64,000 nt of DNA from Aplectana chamaeleonis (GCA_029168955.1 JAPDOI010000436.1:400001-464000), one strand, 5' to 3'. Shown: positions 1-10,922, numbered from the stretch's first letter. Notes: generated by a model not told the origin, from the sequence alone. Translations and numbers: made by a program.

Positions 1-1226
1 GCTGGAGAGGTTTGGTTGTGCTCAGGCCTTGTGAATTACGATTTGCGAATTACGATGAATTTTAAAAAATTACAAAAATCAGTTACACACAGCCGTGCTC
101 GGTGTGGCACAACCGATATTATAGGATCGCGCTACGCCGCGCCTCTCGGCGGCGGGAGTATAACGTCACCTAAGGTCAATGGTAAACATTGCCGCTGCCA
201 TGAGCGACAGTCATGGCATTTAGCACAAATGCGGGACCAGCATCGAAGCAACGGCACTGGCCGTCGTAGGAACAGTTGTCACGTGTCGACGTGTCGTGGA
301 GGGCTGACATACTGCAAATGTGCCGATGCCTGTCGTTGCCACTGTCGCTGTCGCTGTGAATTAGCGGTATAGAGCTTCGGGGAACAGATCGGCTCCTAAC
401 GTTAAAACATGCCTGTCCAAGTGACAGAACATGTTTACCTGCAATTACCTGTCTGAACACGTTTGATCGATACGTATTGTTTGTTTAGGGGCAAAGCGGT
501 TCATCGAAGCTCCATACTCGCACTCGTCGCTGTGCAGCGCACTGTGACAGCGACAGATTTGAAGGGCGGGAGGCGGTCGCTGTGCAGAGCGATGCGACCT
601 CGTGTCGCAAAACTATACCATTGCCCTGACGCCCTTTTCATACCTTTGCTGCCGCGTCAAACGCTCCTTAAGAAAAATGATAAAACGCGGCGGTGGCGGA
701 GAAAACGTTCTCGATCGGTATTACCGCTATAGCGGCGTTTGCCGCGCTTTATTTTTTCGCTACCAGTTCCGATCGCGAATCGATTTCATATGGAAAGAAG
801 CTAGTTGCCAACTTCCGGCTCATTTTCTAGTAATCCAAAACACTGGCTTCATTGTAGCTCAAAAGCGGCATTTTCCGCGGCGGCAAAAGGGCGTAAGGGT
901 TTCAAGCTCGCGTGTTTAGCCCTGCACCCATCTGAAGTCGTGCAAGCTCAACGGCAGCCAATTTGCCTGGGCCGCGCCGTGGCGTAGTAGTAGGTTTTGA
1001 GAGCGGTGCAAGGGTCTCGGCGCTTGAGTGCGATAAGGCGCTTCCCCGGAAAAGGATAATGGTGGTCAAGTCTCGCCTGAAGTCAAGCGCCTGGTGTTAA
1101 ACGCGCGCTTGAGGAGACTATGAATACTACAGCGGCGACGCTATGGCGGAGTGGATTAAAATGGGCCCTAACTTTGCCGAGCAAGCAAAATCTGTACATG
1201 CGATCACTATCATAACAGCAGAAGAT
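1..1226. other. Unassigned sequence, no gene seen
   Basis: No coding sequence with recognisable domains was found. The first bases carry the motif GGAGAGGTTTGGTT, which recurs after hairpins near 8619 and 47048, so the window may open inside a dispersed repeat. The part at 215-290 loosely resembles 32645-32700 (shared words such as GGGACCAGCA and GGAACAGTT), which again suggests dispersed repeat sequence. Confidence 0.4.
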
Positions 1227-1534
1227 AGCACTAAAATTCATAATTATTATTAACCAGAATGAAATTGAAGACGGATTAATAATGAAAATCAGGCGTCAGA
1301 CTATTAATACATCAACGCCACGCCCGCCCGTGCCGTATCAATAGCGCTTAGCATTGTTAAGGGCTCTCTTAACCAGTTCCAGCACTAAAATTCATAATTA
1401 TTATTAACCAGAATGAAATTGAAGACGGATTAATAATGAAAATCAGGCGTCAGACTATTAATACATCAACGCCACGCCCGCCCGTGCCGTATCAATAGCG
1501 CTTAGCATTGTTAAGGGCTCTCTTAACCAGTTCC
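1227..1534. repeat. Exact 154-bp tandem duplication
   Basis: Positions 1227-1380 and 1381-1534 read as the same 154-bp sequence, starting AGCACTAAAATTC and ending AACCAGTTCC. No difference was found by eye, so the duplication is recent or is an assembly artefact. The unit has no recognisable coding content. Confidence 0.9.
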
Positions 1535-1682
1535 GACACAACCCAACCCCAGGGACAGATTCTGCAGCCATCCTGGTTGAAAATGGTTTGAGATTAAGAG
1601 TAAGTGTAACCGATGAATATTTCTACAAAGCGATAGTCACACTAAATGACGGCTCAAAACTAGTTTTCAAAATCGAAGCTAT

Positions 1683-1950
1683 CATTTGTAAATTCGAGAA
1701 AAATTATCCGAAAAATAGGAAAATTTATTCGAAAATTCGAAGATTTTGATTTTTGAATATACTCGAAAATTTAAAATTCGAAAAATCAAATTTTCGAATA
1801 TATTCGAAAATCCGAAATCCGAAAAATACCATTTTCGAGTTTATTCGAAAATTTGAAACTCGAAAAAAAAGATTTTCGAATTTATTCGAGAATTTGAAAT
1901 TCAAAAAAAAAAGATTTTCGAATATAGTCGAAAATTCGAAAATTTTTACA
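1683..1950. repeat. TTCGAA/TTCGAAAAT-rich degenerate repeat
   Basis: The stretch is dominated by TTCGAAAAT, TATTCGAA and their complements, so both strands are open by chance. Its edges (AAATCGAAGCTATCATTT near 1670 and ACAGTTTTGCCCAAG near 1950) reappear in inverse orientation at about 30410-30600. This marks a dispersed element rather than a gene. Confidence 0.65.
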
Positions 1951-1978
1951 GTTTTGCCCAAGCATAATACATACGTAC

Positions 1979-2100
1979 CAGGGGTGTGCGTTAATGAAAA
2001 ATATTTTTTTTCGTTAAGCGTTAACCGTCAATTTTCTAGAAAAAAAAACCGCGTTAACCCGTTAATGCGTTAACACGTTAATTTTGCACTTCGTTAAAAG
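1979..2100 (+). mobile_element. Orphan hAT-like terminus (CAGGGGTGTGCG)
   Basis: The sequence CAGGGGTGTGCGTTAATG resembles the termini of the complete hAT-like elements at 10923 and 22048. It is followed by GTTAA-rich subterminal repeats, as in the element at 4321. No matching inverted end or 8-bp duplication of ATACGTAC was found downstream. This is either a broken element or one whose other end has diverged. Confidence 0.45.
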
Positions 2101-2164
2101 TATTCAATACTTTACTTGACCACAACGAAAATCAATCACAAGAGGTCCCAGAAAAATAATATGC

Positions 2165-2520
2165 ACCTTCTAATGACGTCAGCAGGACTTCGTGGAAAGC
2201 AGTAGGGCTCTAGAAGCCATAGGCACGGCCTCGTGGGAATTAGCTAGGGCTTCAGATGACTTGGTCAGGACGTCGTGAAAGGTGGGTGGGGCTCCATATG
2301 ACGTCATAGAAAATGGGTGGAGCTTCAGATGATGCGGTCAGGACTTCGTAAAATAAAGCAAGGGCCTTCATATGATGTCATGAAAAGTAGGTAGGACTTC
2401 AGATGACGTCAGCACCACGTCATGGAAAGAAGGCAGGGCTTCAGATGACGACGTCAGAACGTTGTGGAAAGTGTATGAGCCCTCAGATGGCGTCAGCAGG
2501 ACTTTGTGAAAAATAGGCGT
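2165..2520. repeat. Diverged 42-bp minisatellite related to the large CRE satellite
   Basis: About nine degenerate units contain CAGATGACGTCA followed by GGACTTCGTGGAAAG and AGGGCTT. Measured spacings between CAGATGAC-type words are 42, 31, 43, 31, 42 and 42 bp; the 31-bp steps reflect an 11-bp deletion. The word order matches the 3' edge monomers of the array ending at 54372 (GACGTCATCAGGACGTCGTGG). It is therefore read as an old relative of that satellite. Confidence 0.7.
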
Positions 2521-3118
2521 GCGTTGCGTCCTAGAAAGGTCAGCGATATATTTCACAGCAACCAAAAATTGACCGCGCCGCAAGCAGACGCGACGTGCAC
2601 GGCCCCAGTTTTCAAACCTGCCATTGAAGCATATCAATCAGTGCCATAATTCTACTGGAATTGACGAGCCCAAATTAACGTAAAGACGGTAAAGACGCAT
2701 GTATCTCGGAATCGCGGCTGATTAGACGCAACAATCTAGCCTGGACAGTTCTGAGTAACCGACGTCCCGTTCTCGCATCGAAAACTCGTCCAACTTCGAG
2801 TGGACTTTGAACTTTCCTGAGAAGCTCGCGGAGTTTTATGAATACGGGTGTCCCCATCATAGTTGGACAATAGCCCGACGTAGTTGCTCCTAGATGTTCC
2901 ACGGGCCGTCCCGAATCGTTCGTGATCTTTCCTGATTTGCCCATGGGTCAGCCCACATAGCGCCCGAAGGGATGCCACAGTGGTACTCGTAAAATTATTG
3001 CTCCAACGTCGTTCGGGATGGAACGAAGAGGAACCACAGGCGACCTAGGACGGCCCATAAAAATATGACTTGGACCCGTTTTAAAAGCATTACTTGCATA
3101 TGGACTACATGGAATCAA
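2521..3118. other. Dispersed repeat fragment, no gene seen
   Basis: No convincing coding sequence was seen. Parts (GTAGTTGCTCCTAGATG near 2880, GGATGCCACAGTGGT near 2971, CGACCTAGGACGG near 3043) resemble pieces at 30340-30400, 40010-40090 and 45855-45870. The stretch therefore probably belongs to the dispersed family annotated there as repeat R. Confidence 0.4.
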
Positions 3119-4133
3119 GGCACATTATTGTTGTACACAAAATTTTCGAAAGATTTTTTTGAATTTTTTTCGTTCGTTTTCGTTTGTTTGAAATTTTGTC
3201 GAAGAAATTTTTTTCGATTTTCGTTCGTTCGCATTTTTTTTCGATTTCCGTTCGTTCGAAATTCTTTCAAGCTAATTTTTTTTTCAATTTTCGTTCGTTC
3301 GTGATCTGATTTTCCCAAATTTCGTTCAATTTTGAAAACGCTCCCCGAACCTTAGCATGCGACGTTTCGTTATTGCTCGGCCCGGGGGTGACCGAACAAC
3401 TCGCCTACTCGAATGAGTTGCGCTTGGGACAGGGGAATACAAAGTCTTTCTTGCTCTAATGAGTCCGAGTGGAGCGAGCTGCGGAGCGGTCGGTCATGGC
3501 AAAATGTAGCACTTATTAGGAGACTTCGACATTATAGGCCCAATAAACATCACTTCAAACTGCTTGAAATAAGGGAGAAAGGCAATATATGCTCACGACG
3601 AGCAGAAACCGAACAAATGTGGAGTATTCATTCTCTGACCAAGCGGTGTAAATAGAGCGTTAGGTCCGGTTTCCAAAAAAGGATCCGAAATTTTGAAGGA
3701 ATATCGAAAAAAAAGTTCCTTTACTTCGAACGAAATTCAAAAATAAATCGAAATTTTGATTAGCTTCGAAATTCGTTCGTTCGACTTCCAAAATTTCAAA
3801 AGATTTTCGAAGTTTGTTCGTTCGAATTTTTTAGAACGAATTTCGAAAAAAAAATCCGCAATTTTGAAGCAGTACCGAAAAAGGTTCCTGAACTTCGAAC
3901 GGAATTCGAAGGTTTCGCAAAATTTCGAACGAGTTTCGAAAAAAAAATCGAAATTTAGATTTCTTCCGAAACTTGTACGTTCGACCTCCAAAATTTCGAA
4001 AATATTCCTAAATTCGTTCGTTCGAATTTTTTTCGGACGATTTTTTTCCGTTTGAAAACTTTTCGAACGAGAAAATTTCGATTTTCGTTCGTTCGACATA
4101 TTTTTTCGAAATTGTACAACTACACGGCACATC
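3119..4133. repeat. TTCGTTCG/TTCGAA-rich element, possibly hAT-like
   Basis: Low-complexity TTCG runs occupy 3125-3330 and 3660-4115. The second block contains two diverged copies of a unit of roughly 185 bp (TTTTGAAG...TTCCT...CTTCGAACG). Both edges carry TTGTACA-type words in inverted orientation and are flanked by GGCACATT (3119-3126) and GGCACATC (4126-4133). That would be a 7/8-match target duplication, although the inverted ends are uneven in length. Transposon identity is tentative; the low complexity is certain. Confidence 0.4.
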
Positions 4134-4320
4134 GTCCAACTATTACGTGGGCTTGATTGATAACATCGCTCGCCTTCAATATTCAAGCAGCCCAAATACT
4201 ACAGGTATTTCATTTTTTTCGCATTTTCTTCACACTGTTTTTATAAGCATATATGAAGGTCCATTTCTCACAGAAAAGTTGAATTTCATTTTTATCGCGC
4301 ACCCTGCCTTTAATTGACAT
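4134..4320. other. Short spacer with orphan TTAA-MITE end
   Basis: On the minus strand, reading left from TTAA at 4310-4313, the sequence AGGCAGGGTGCGCGAT resembles the terminus of the TTAA MITE family found many times in this window (AGGCAGTGTTCACGAT). The opposite end was not found. No gene is visible. Confidence 0.4.
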
Positions 4321-5468
4321 CAGGGATGTGCGTAATTGAAATTTTGTAATTCGTTGATCGTTAATCGTCCAACCGGCCAAAACCATCGTTAGTCGTTGAT
4401 CGTTAGTCGTTAAAAATCTAGGCTTTGAAAACAAGCATTGTTGAGGCAAAAAAAGCTCTTATGAATAGAAAAAAAGCATGAAGAGATGTATGTTTTCCAA
4501 ACATTCAAGGCCATTAAAGACACAAATCACTGCTTGTTAGAGAACCGAGTTCAAACTGCAAACCTACATATAAAAAATTTAAAATATGCACGAAAGCCTA
4601 ATACTCGAGGGTGTGTTTATCGATTTTTGTCATTTCTTCGATAAGAAAAGAAACAATATGGGAAACTGAGAAATTCTTGAACTCTTCGCTTTTTTTCCAG
4701 TGCAAAATTTGCCATTCTGCGCTATATGATGTTATTTGAGATTTTCTCCATGGTGACAACACGGAGACCTGCACTGACATTGCACTAATTGTTCTCTCCC
4801 CAGCATCGCGCGTTGAGCGCGCGCGTGGTTTTAAGCTTCTCCCCATAATGGGGAAAGGTCGGAAAAACTTAGCTCCCAAGTGAAAATTTTACCCTTGAGA
4901 GGTTCCACCACCACTTTATAGAAACCCCATATCTCGAATTTATGACTGAAAATCGAAGGAGGACACCCTTTACAATCCAATCATCGGATACAGTTCCCGT
5001 CGTTGGGCAGTTGTGGCCTGCAGGCACCGCTCCATACTATCACCTCTGATAGTGCACTCAGCGAAAATCTCCGCTGGGGCCGGCCAGTTCCGGAACCGGT
5101 TCAGTGAGCCTACCATAGAGTCGCGCTAGTCGCATAAACGCTGCGCCTAACCTTGCGCAACGTTCGGCAGCGGCCATAATGTGGGGGCCCCAGAACTGCG
5201 AAGCAGGGTCAGTAGAAATAATGAATACTGAAGGCTATGGCTATTTTGTACCATTCACCTAGAACAACCGACAGGGCAATATGTATCAATCCTGGTGTAA
5301 GCCTTGGGTTGGAGCGCGACTTGAATGGCTATTGGCTTTCTAACAAATTTTGGGGTTGCTTACGAAAAATTTTTTATTTTGCTAGTCGTTATTCGTTAGT
5401 CGTAACACCCAAAAAGCCCGCTAGTCGTTCAACTCGTTAGTCGTTTGTCGTAATTACGCACATCCCTG
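4321..5468. mobile_element. Non-autonomous hAT-like element with perfect 8-bp target duplication
   Basis: The termini are CAGGGATGTGCGTAATT and its inverse (17 bp, perfect). They are flanked by ATTGACAT at 4313-4320 and again at 5469-5476. Subterminal regions are packed with GTTAGTCG/TAGTCGTT words on both sides. No hAT transposase segment is visible inside the 1148 bp. Terminus type, 8-bp duplication and subterminal repeats fit the hAT superfamily; that assignment is inference. Confidence 0.88.
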
Positions 5469-5614
5469 ATTGACATGTGTCGACCCCGCATACACTTATT
5501 TGTCAAAACGCCAGCTCGGAGCTTCTGAGTGATGAATAAATCGGATTTCGCTGTAGCCAGTGATGAACTTCTCTGAGCAGAGCTTCTGCAGCAGTTCTAG
5601 AGAAAAATGCTCAC

Positions 5615-6697
5615 CTCCTTGGCCCTGAAAAATTCAACAGATAATAAAGACATCGTTTAGAACAAGCTGCAGAATTTTAAAAAAGCAACTGATGGATCGT
5701 TTCAAAACACTCACGGTGGAAAATTCTGCGAAGATGTTGCAGTGCTACATGACGAAGTAGTCGGTTGCGAGGAGCTGCCAGGTGAAGATGATGTTTCCTT
5801 CATAAACGGTAGACGCCTTTTTGCTGATCCTGGTGTGGTCAAGGCGTCTACTCTCTTACGGAGTATACTTGGACGGGGAGAGGGTGTACTCAAAATTTGT
5901 GGCAAGGGATGAATCGGAGGTCCTGGGGAGCCCGGAATAACGTTAGACACGGCTGAAAATCTCCGACTCAACTTCAGTAGAGCAGGTATGGAGAGATAGA
6001 GTCCGCCACTTACTAGGTGTTTGAAGGTGGAATAATCCATGTGATCCACCGGTGAACCGACTGGGCGATGCCACTGGCTGATGAGAGACCATAGTGTGGG
6101 GCATAGTTAGCGGCTTAATTTCAAAAGAACCATAACCTGAGAACAAAATGAAAAAAAAACGAACTTACTCGCATCAAAATTGGACTGGAAGACTGCTTCA
6201 TACCATTTTGAGATGGAGAACGCCCAACCACCTTCAAAGAACAAGTTTCCGCAACATCTCCATCAAACATGGCAACGTTGTGTGACTATAACAGCCATCC
6301 ACATCCATTAAGGATGATAAGAACGTCTTTACAAACATACATGCGATGTCAAAGATATGTTCGGCCGAGAAGTCAGTGGTGAAGTCTGATGAAGCTGAGG
6401 AACCATGCTCTTACACATTACGTGAGCATGGTACGCTCCATGCCTTAAGGGCTCCATATTTGTCCGAGCTGCGATAGCAGCTGCTGTGTGCACAGCAGCT
6501 AGTGAAACGGTTCCCGGCGACTTCCCTCCATAAGGAGAATGATGCAGCTGCTCCAACCTTAAAGAATAACGATAAGCCATGAGAAACGCCTTAAATAGAC
6601 AAGCAGGAGTGACAGTAAACTTGCATGTCCTAGGCCCATTATGCCGAAGCATTCCTATGATAATTGGAGACATTTCTTGTACTGCTACAGAACGAGC
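5615..6697 (-). CDS. Multi-exon host gene fragment, SAP130-like
   Basis: Exons on the minus strand read about 6697-6621, 6557-6341, 6285-6204, 6136-6014, 5952-5715 and possibly 5624-5615. Introns are 63, 55, 67, 61 and 90 nt, all GT-AG, with TTTTCAG or similar acceptors. Phases match at every junction and the joined frame has no stop, which is strong evidence for a real gene. The protein is Ser/Pro-rich. The fifth exon contains GSPGPP and then SPRPSILRKR. SPRPSILRKK-type sequence is a hallmark I associate with SAP130, a subunit of the Sin3-HDAC corepressor, so a nuclear chromatin role is inferred. Neither the start codon nor the 3' end was located. A hAT-like element lies 147 bp beyond the last exon and an RTE element sits upstream. 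The exon chain is more certain than the name. Confidence 0.6.
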
Positions 6698-7000
6698 TTT
6701 GTCAAAAATTTGAAACATTATCCATTCTGTATATTTTGCTATCGAGCCGTCTTACGAAATTTCCTTTCTAATTTTTGTAACTCATCTACAACTAACTTGA
6801 AAAAAAAACGTATGCGGCATTCAACTTTCTCCTTCTTGAGATCTCGCCAAAAAAATGTTTCCAACAGAGGATGGAAGCCACTCCGTACTACGGGTGGTAA
6901 AAGGAAAAACGGCGAGAATTTTAGGCATTCTTTAATAAATTCAAAAACCGAAATTCTCGAATTCCAAATATTCTCGGAAACGAAATCGCTCGAATAATCG
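6698..7000. other. Spacer ending in TTCGAA-type repeat
   Basis: This lies 5' of the host gene exons. No further exon was recognised. From about 6905 it becomes CGAATT/TTCGGA-rich, and similar sequence resumes at 13690-13760. This suggests that the RTE element at 7000-13690 landed inside such a repeat. Confidence 0.4.
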
Positions 7001-7645
7001 AATGTTCATCTTTTTCAGCGCTTTCCCGCTTCAATGCGAGGTCCGCTTTGCTTATGCGCTGGCGCCATTTTTCCCTGTCATAAGCCTGATCAGGGTGCAC
7101 GCCGGCTATTCTCAAATTGGTGTGCAGCGTATCAAGCAACCGCTGCCTTGGCCGTCCTTTGAATCTCCTTCCAGGTACAAGGTTAAGCCCAGTTTTGCAT
7201 ACGGTATCACTTCCAGCGCGAAGAACGTGCCCATACCATCACAACCGAGATTCACGCAGCTTCTCGGCAATCGGATCAACACCAAAACGCTTCCTGATGT
7301 CGTCGTTCATGAAGTGGTCTAAGCGGGTGACACCCGCTGTCCAACGTAGCATTTTCGTCGTTCTCCGGTCGTTGACCGCCATTTCAACCACGCAGCACTG
7401 ACCCTAGTGTTGTCCTCACTATCTAGACTGCAGTCAGATGTAATCATTGAACTTGATGAATGCACGCTCACTTTTCTCCGAAGTGAGAAACTCAGTCTTC
7501 CTGACGTTGAGGCGAAGCCCGAATCGAGCCAATCGGTCACTCTTTTGCACCTGTCGCTCGAGATCCAATTTATCTTCATCTGCGAGCATCACATCATCCC
7601 CATACAAAAGCGTCCATGGCGCTGGTCTCTGCAGGTCTCTTGTAA
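7000..7645 (-). pseudogene. RTE reverse transcriptase, C-terminal half
   Basis: The segment begins TRDLQRPAPWTLLYGDDVML (7655-7580 region). The catalytic box reads YGDD instead of the usual YADD. It continues with LNVRKTEFLT and, after frameshifts, RVSAAWLKWRS. Near 7139-7030 it gives IAGVHPDQAYDREKWRQRIS, the typical RTE C-terminus. Several frameshifts make it a pseudogene. The 3' end lies close to 7000. Confidence 0.85.
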
Positions 7646-8039
7646 TCTCAGGCAAACCATCGCTCCGAGCGGAACCGGAGAGCTAGCTCCGAGCGAAAAT
7701 TAGCCATCTACTCGGGCCACAGCAGCCGCTCTCCGAGCCACAGCAGTATCGCTCGGAGCGATCTTCGGTCCCATCTGGCACTGCGATGGCTCTTCGGGCG
7801 AATCAGCGTAGCTTCACTGATGGCTTCCCTTCGTTTATTTACTCGTTTCTGCTTCTCTATTTCGCTCTCTTTCTTCTTCCATCTTCTACCAGTCCTCCTT
7901 TTCTTCCTCTCCTCTTTCCTAATTTTCCCCCTCCTTGCTTTGGTCTCGAGAAACAAACTCTTTTCTATCTAACGCTGCCTTCCATTTGGTCTAAAGCCAG
8001 CTTGTTTGCGAAATATATGCTATAATTCAGTGGTAATTT

Positions 8040-8960
8040 TCAGTACTGTGTATCTTTGAGTGCTTGTATTTACTTTGATGTAAACCACCAAACCTGCCAT
8101 AGTTGAGAGAATATCTAAGCCACCTCAGAACTAGATGATTGCGTTTGCTAAAATGTTTAACGGAGCGGAATTAATAATTTTTAGCTGATTTTGTCATTTT
8201 GCAGCTTCGATCTTTTCTGACTTATCCGAGAAGTTCATGCCTTGAAGCTCCAAAGTTGAGTATAATGTCTAAGTCTTTAATCAATAATATTTTTCGACAA
8301 TTATCGACCTTTTTTTAAATGGATTCTCGCCTTTTTCATCGATTTTCAAAATAACGATCAATAATTGGCAAAAAATACTAAAGATTAGGAACTAAGCGGT
8401 TATAATGTCGGCATGAATCTTAGCGATACTTTGCTTTAATCATTGAAGGTTTTCGCAAACTCGGTGCCATAAGTTATAGCATAGGTGCACCGAGTTTGCG
8501 CCATCCCTCAATGAGGAAAGCAAAGTATCCCTAGGATCCATACCGACGTTATGACTTCTAAGTTCCTAATCGATAGTATTTTTTCGTCAATTATCGCTCT
8601 AGCCACAAAGCGGCTAGAGAGGTTTGGTTTGATTGTCATTTCGAAAATCAATGAAAAAATCGAGAATTCTGTTTTCAAAAAAAAACGATCGATAATTGTC
8701 GGAAAATATTATTGATTAAAGACTTAGACATTATACTTAACTTTGGAGCTTCAAGACCTAAACTGCTTGGATAAGTCAGAATAGACCGAAGCTGCAAAAT
8801 CACAAAATCAGCTAGAAATCATTAATTACGCTCCATCGAAAATTTTTGTAAACGTCATAATTTAGTTCTGAGTGACTAAGATACTAAGATATTCTGTCAA
8901 CTACGGCAGTTTTGGTGGTTAACCTCAACATAGATAGAAGCACTCAAAAAGGTGCGAAAC
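8040..8960. repeat. ~920-bp imperfect palindrome
   Basis: The left arm (8040-8400) and right arm (8552-8960) are inverse copies. Examples are TTTGCAGCTTCG at 8200 against CGAAGCTGCAAAAT near 8790, and GTCTAAGTCTTTAATCAATA against TATTGATTAAAGACTTAGAC. The right arm carries an extra hairpin near 8597-8619. The centre is the hairpin element at 8403-8551. Extruded, it would form a very long stem. Confidence 0.85.
8403..8551. repeat. Hairpin element H, copy 3
   Basis: A 149-bp self-complementary unit with centre CGCAAACTCGGTGCCATA...TAGGTGCACCGAGTTTGCG and ends ATAATGTCGG/CCGACGTTAT. Two further copies, at 12678-12824 and 34368-34516, share the centre and similar ends. It has no coding potential. 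Confidence 0.75.
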
Positions 8961-9690
8961 TGGTTGGGGGGGGCGCTTATTAAGTCAAGTGAGGAACGAA
9001 GGATACCGCTTTGAGAAATCTATCTAATTCCATGGAGTTTCCAGGGAATCGTGGGTGATAACTTTATCACATGTGATACCGAAATAAAATTTCATGAGTG
9101 AGTGAATCTTTTCATTCCTATGGATAAATCCTCAGCTCCCTCCCAAAACTAGTTTTGCACCCTCAGAAATACACAGTAGTGAGGATTACCACTGAATTAC
9201 AGCAAATATTTCGCAAAAGAGAAAGCTTCCAGGACCAGTGGAAGGTAGCGGTAAATAGAAACAGTAGACGTGTAGACACGAATCTGGTGCATGCAAGTGC
9301 CCGAGGACGGCACGGGTTCAGCGATGGTATTGATAATATTACTGAGAGCCGCTACTGCCGGTGCGGGGCAGTGCAGCAGTAGCGGCTGTCACTAATATTA
9401 TCAATATCATCGTTAGCCTAATGCCTAACGCACACTAGGACTGCTCCGATTATTCGACCGGAATACATAGATTATGTGACCCTATATGAGAAGATTACCC
9501 AATGCAAGATTGGAACATGTTGAGAACTAACACTGCGAGTAGGATTTGGGTAAAATAGCAGTACTGGTTTCTTTGTGCTGTGCGTGCCGGGTTTCCATCA
9601 AAACAAGTCCTTCTCAAAACTTGTATGAGCGTGAATAAAACCTACAACAATTTAAGCGCTTGATCGAGATGGGCAAAGAACGCTCCGCAT
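8961..9690. other. No gene recognised
   Basis: This is interior sequence of the transposon 7646-10291 between the palindrome and the 42-bp array. It contains a local inverted repeat around 9327-9410 (GATATTGATAATATTA and complement, with GCCGCTACTGC arms). Nothing coding was seen. Confidence 0.4.
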
Positions 9691-9699
9691 GATCAACGC

Positions 9700-10040
9700 G
9701 CTGCCTATGGAGCGCTACTCATTTTCCGTGACGCGGCTTACGCTTCTCATGGAGGGCGACTCATTTTCCATAACGCGGAGCACGCTTCTCATGATGCGCG
9801 ACTCATTTTACTAGCGGAGCGCGCTTCTATATAACGCGACTCGGTTTCAAATGACGCCGCGCACGCTTCTTATAAGCGTGACTCATTTTCCATGACGCGG
9901 AGCACGTTTCTCACGGTGCGCCACTCATATTCCATGACGCGGCGCACGCTTCTCATTGCGCCACTCATACTCCATGACGCGACTCACGCTTTTCATGAAG
10001 CGCGGCTCATTTTTCATAACGCGGAGCACACTTCTCATGA
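9700..10040. repeat. 42-bp minisatellite (GACGCGGAGCACGCTTCTCA type)
   Basis: About eight units combine GACGCGGAGCACGCTTCTCA with GCGCGACTCATTTTCCAT. Spacings between successive (T)GACGCG or TAACGCG words were measured as 42, 41, 42, 40 and 42 bp where they could be read cleanly. It is GC-rich and diverged. It lies inside the transposon 7646-10291. Confidence 0.8.
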
Positions 10041-10291
10041 AGCGTTAGCCAATTGCAATGACGCGGTACACGCTCCGCACTAATGGCTACTCGTTTTCCG
10101 TGATGCTACGCGAAACTCCTATGGAACGCTCTCTTCCTCTCCACAATGCTGCACGTACCACTAACCCCGCCCACATTTTGCAACGCGGAGATTCGGTCAC
10201 GGAGGATAAAGAAGCAGAATAGCTGAAGCTTTCGAAAGCGTAAGTACTGAAAGTGGAGCCGGTCCTGCTCGGAGCGATGGTTTGCCTGAGA

Positions 10292-10922
10292 TAGTATCCA
10301 TCACGATGAAAAATAGAACGGGAGACAAAGCAGATCCCTGGTGCACGCCAACGGAGATGGGAATTCGGCCAAAGCTCCAGCGGCAGCTTGGACCCGACCT
10401 TTTGGATCAGTGTAGAGAGTCTTGACCAAGTCTATGAGCTCTTCTGGGACACCGTGCCGCCGTAATGCAAACCAGATTACTTCACGCGAAACTCGGTCAA
10501 ACGCCTCCTCTAGATTGAGAAAAGCAAGATGGGGCGGCTTCTGTTCCTCGCGGTGTTTCTCAACCAGTAGTCCTGCAGCGTGGATGGCGTCCGTCGTGCT
10601 ACAGTTGGTAACAAATCCACACTGATTGCTGGCGATCTCGACGAGTTCAACGATTCGGCAATCGATAATGCGCTCAAACACTTTCATGGTGTGCGACAGT
10701 AAACGTATTGGACGGTAAATCGCACAATACGCTGGATTGCCTTTCTTCTTCCAAATCGGAATGGTCGTGCTTCGTTACCAGTCCTTGGCCGCTTTCTTTT
10801 CTGCAACGACCCGGTTGAAGAACTGTGCAAGCCATTCAGTGGAATCCCAGCATCGTGATTTCCACATCTCTGCCGCCAGATCGTCTGGCCCCGTCACCTT
10901 TCCCGGCCTCATAGGTCCCAAT
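10292..10922 (-). pseudogene. RTE reverse transcriptase, N-terminal half
   Basis: Resuming after the hAT-like insertion, the frame gives MRPGKVTGPDDLAAEMWKSR, then a fingers/palm region with KVFERIIDCRI, NQCGFV, LNLEEAFDRV and ALRRHGVPEELIDLV. The ALSP(L/V)LF motif is reached only after a frameshift near 10340. The palm A motif reads LNLEEAFDR; its first catalytic Asp position is a Glu where FLDLEKAFDR would be expected. The block ends in MDTI at the insertion of the element at 7646-10291. Confidence 0.85.

Larger units (their letters stand above)
7646..10291. mobile_element. DNA transposon with ~25-bp terminal inverted repeats, no transposase
   Basis: The termini read TCTC then AGGCAAACCATCGCTCCGAG at the left, and the exact inverse at the right. 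The RTE frame is restored when 7646-10291 is removed, which fixes the boundaries to within a few bases. Flanks are TAA and TAG, compatible with a TA or 3-bp target duplication. The 2.6-kb interior holds a large palindrome (8040-8960) and a 42-bp tandem array (about 9700-10040). No transposase was recognised, so the superfamily is left open. Confidence 0.75.

Noticed and set aside
1753..2073. Protein rich in NLKFEKSNFRIYSK-type words
   Set aside because: It is the translation of TTCGAA/TTCGAAAAT low-complexity DNA and is open on both strands.
5469..5624. Further exons of the 5.6-6.7 kb gene continuing through 5570-5490
   Set aside because: A readable frame exists (KERSSSLATAKSDLFITQKL) if a 42-nt intron and a 10-nt exon are assumed, but it relies on an implausible micro-exon and runs into a transposon, so it was not annotated as coding.
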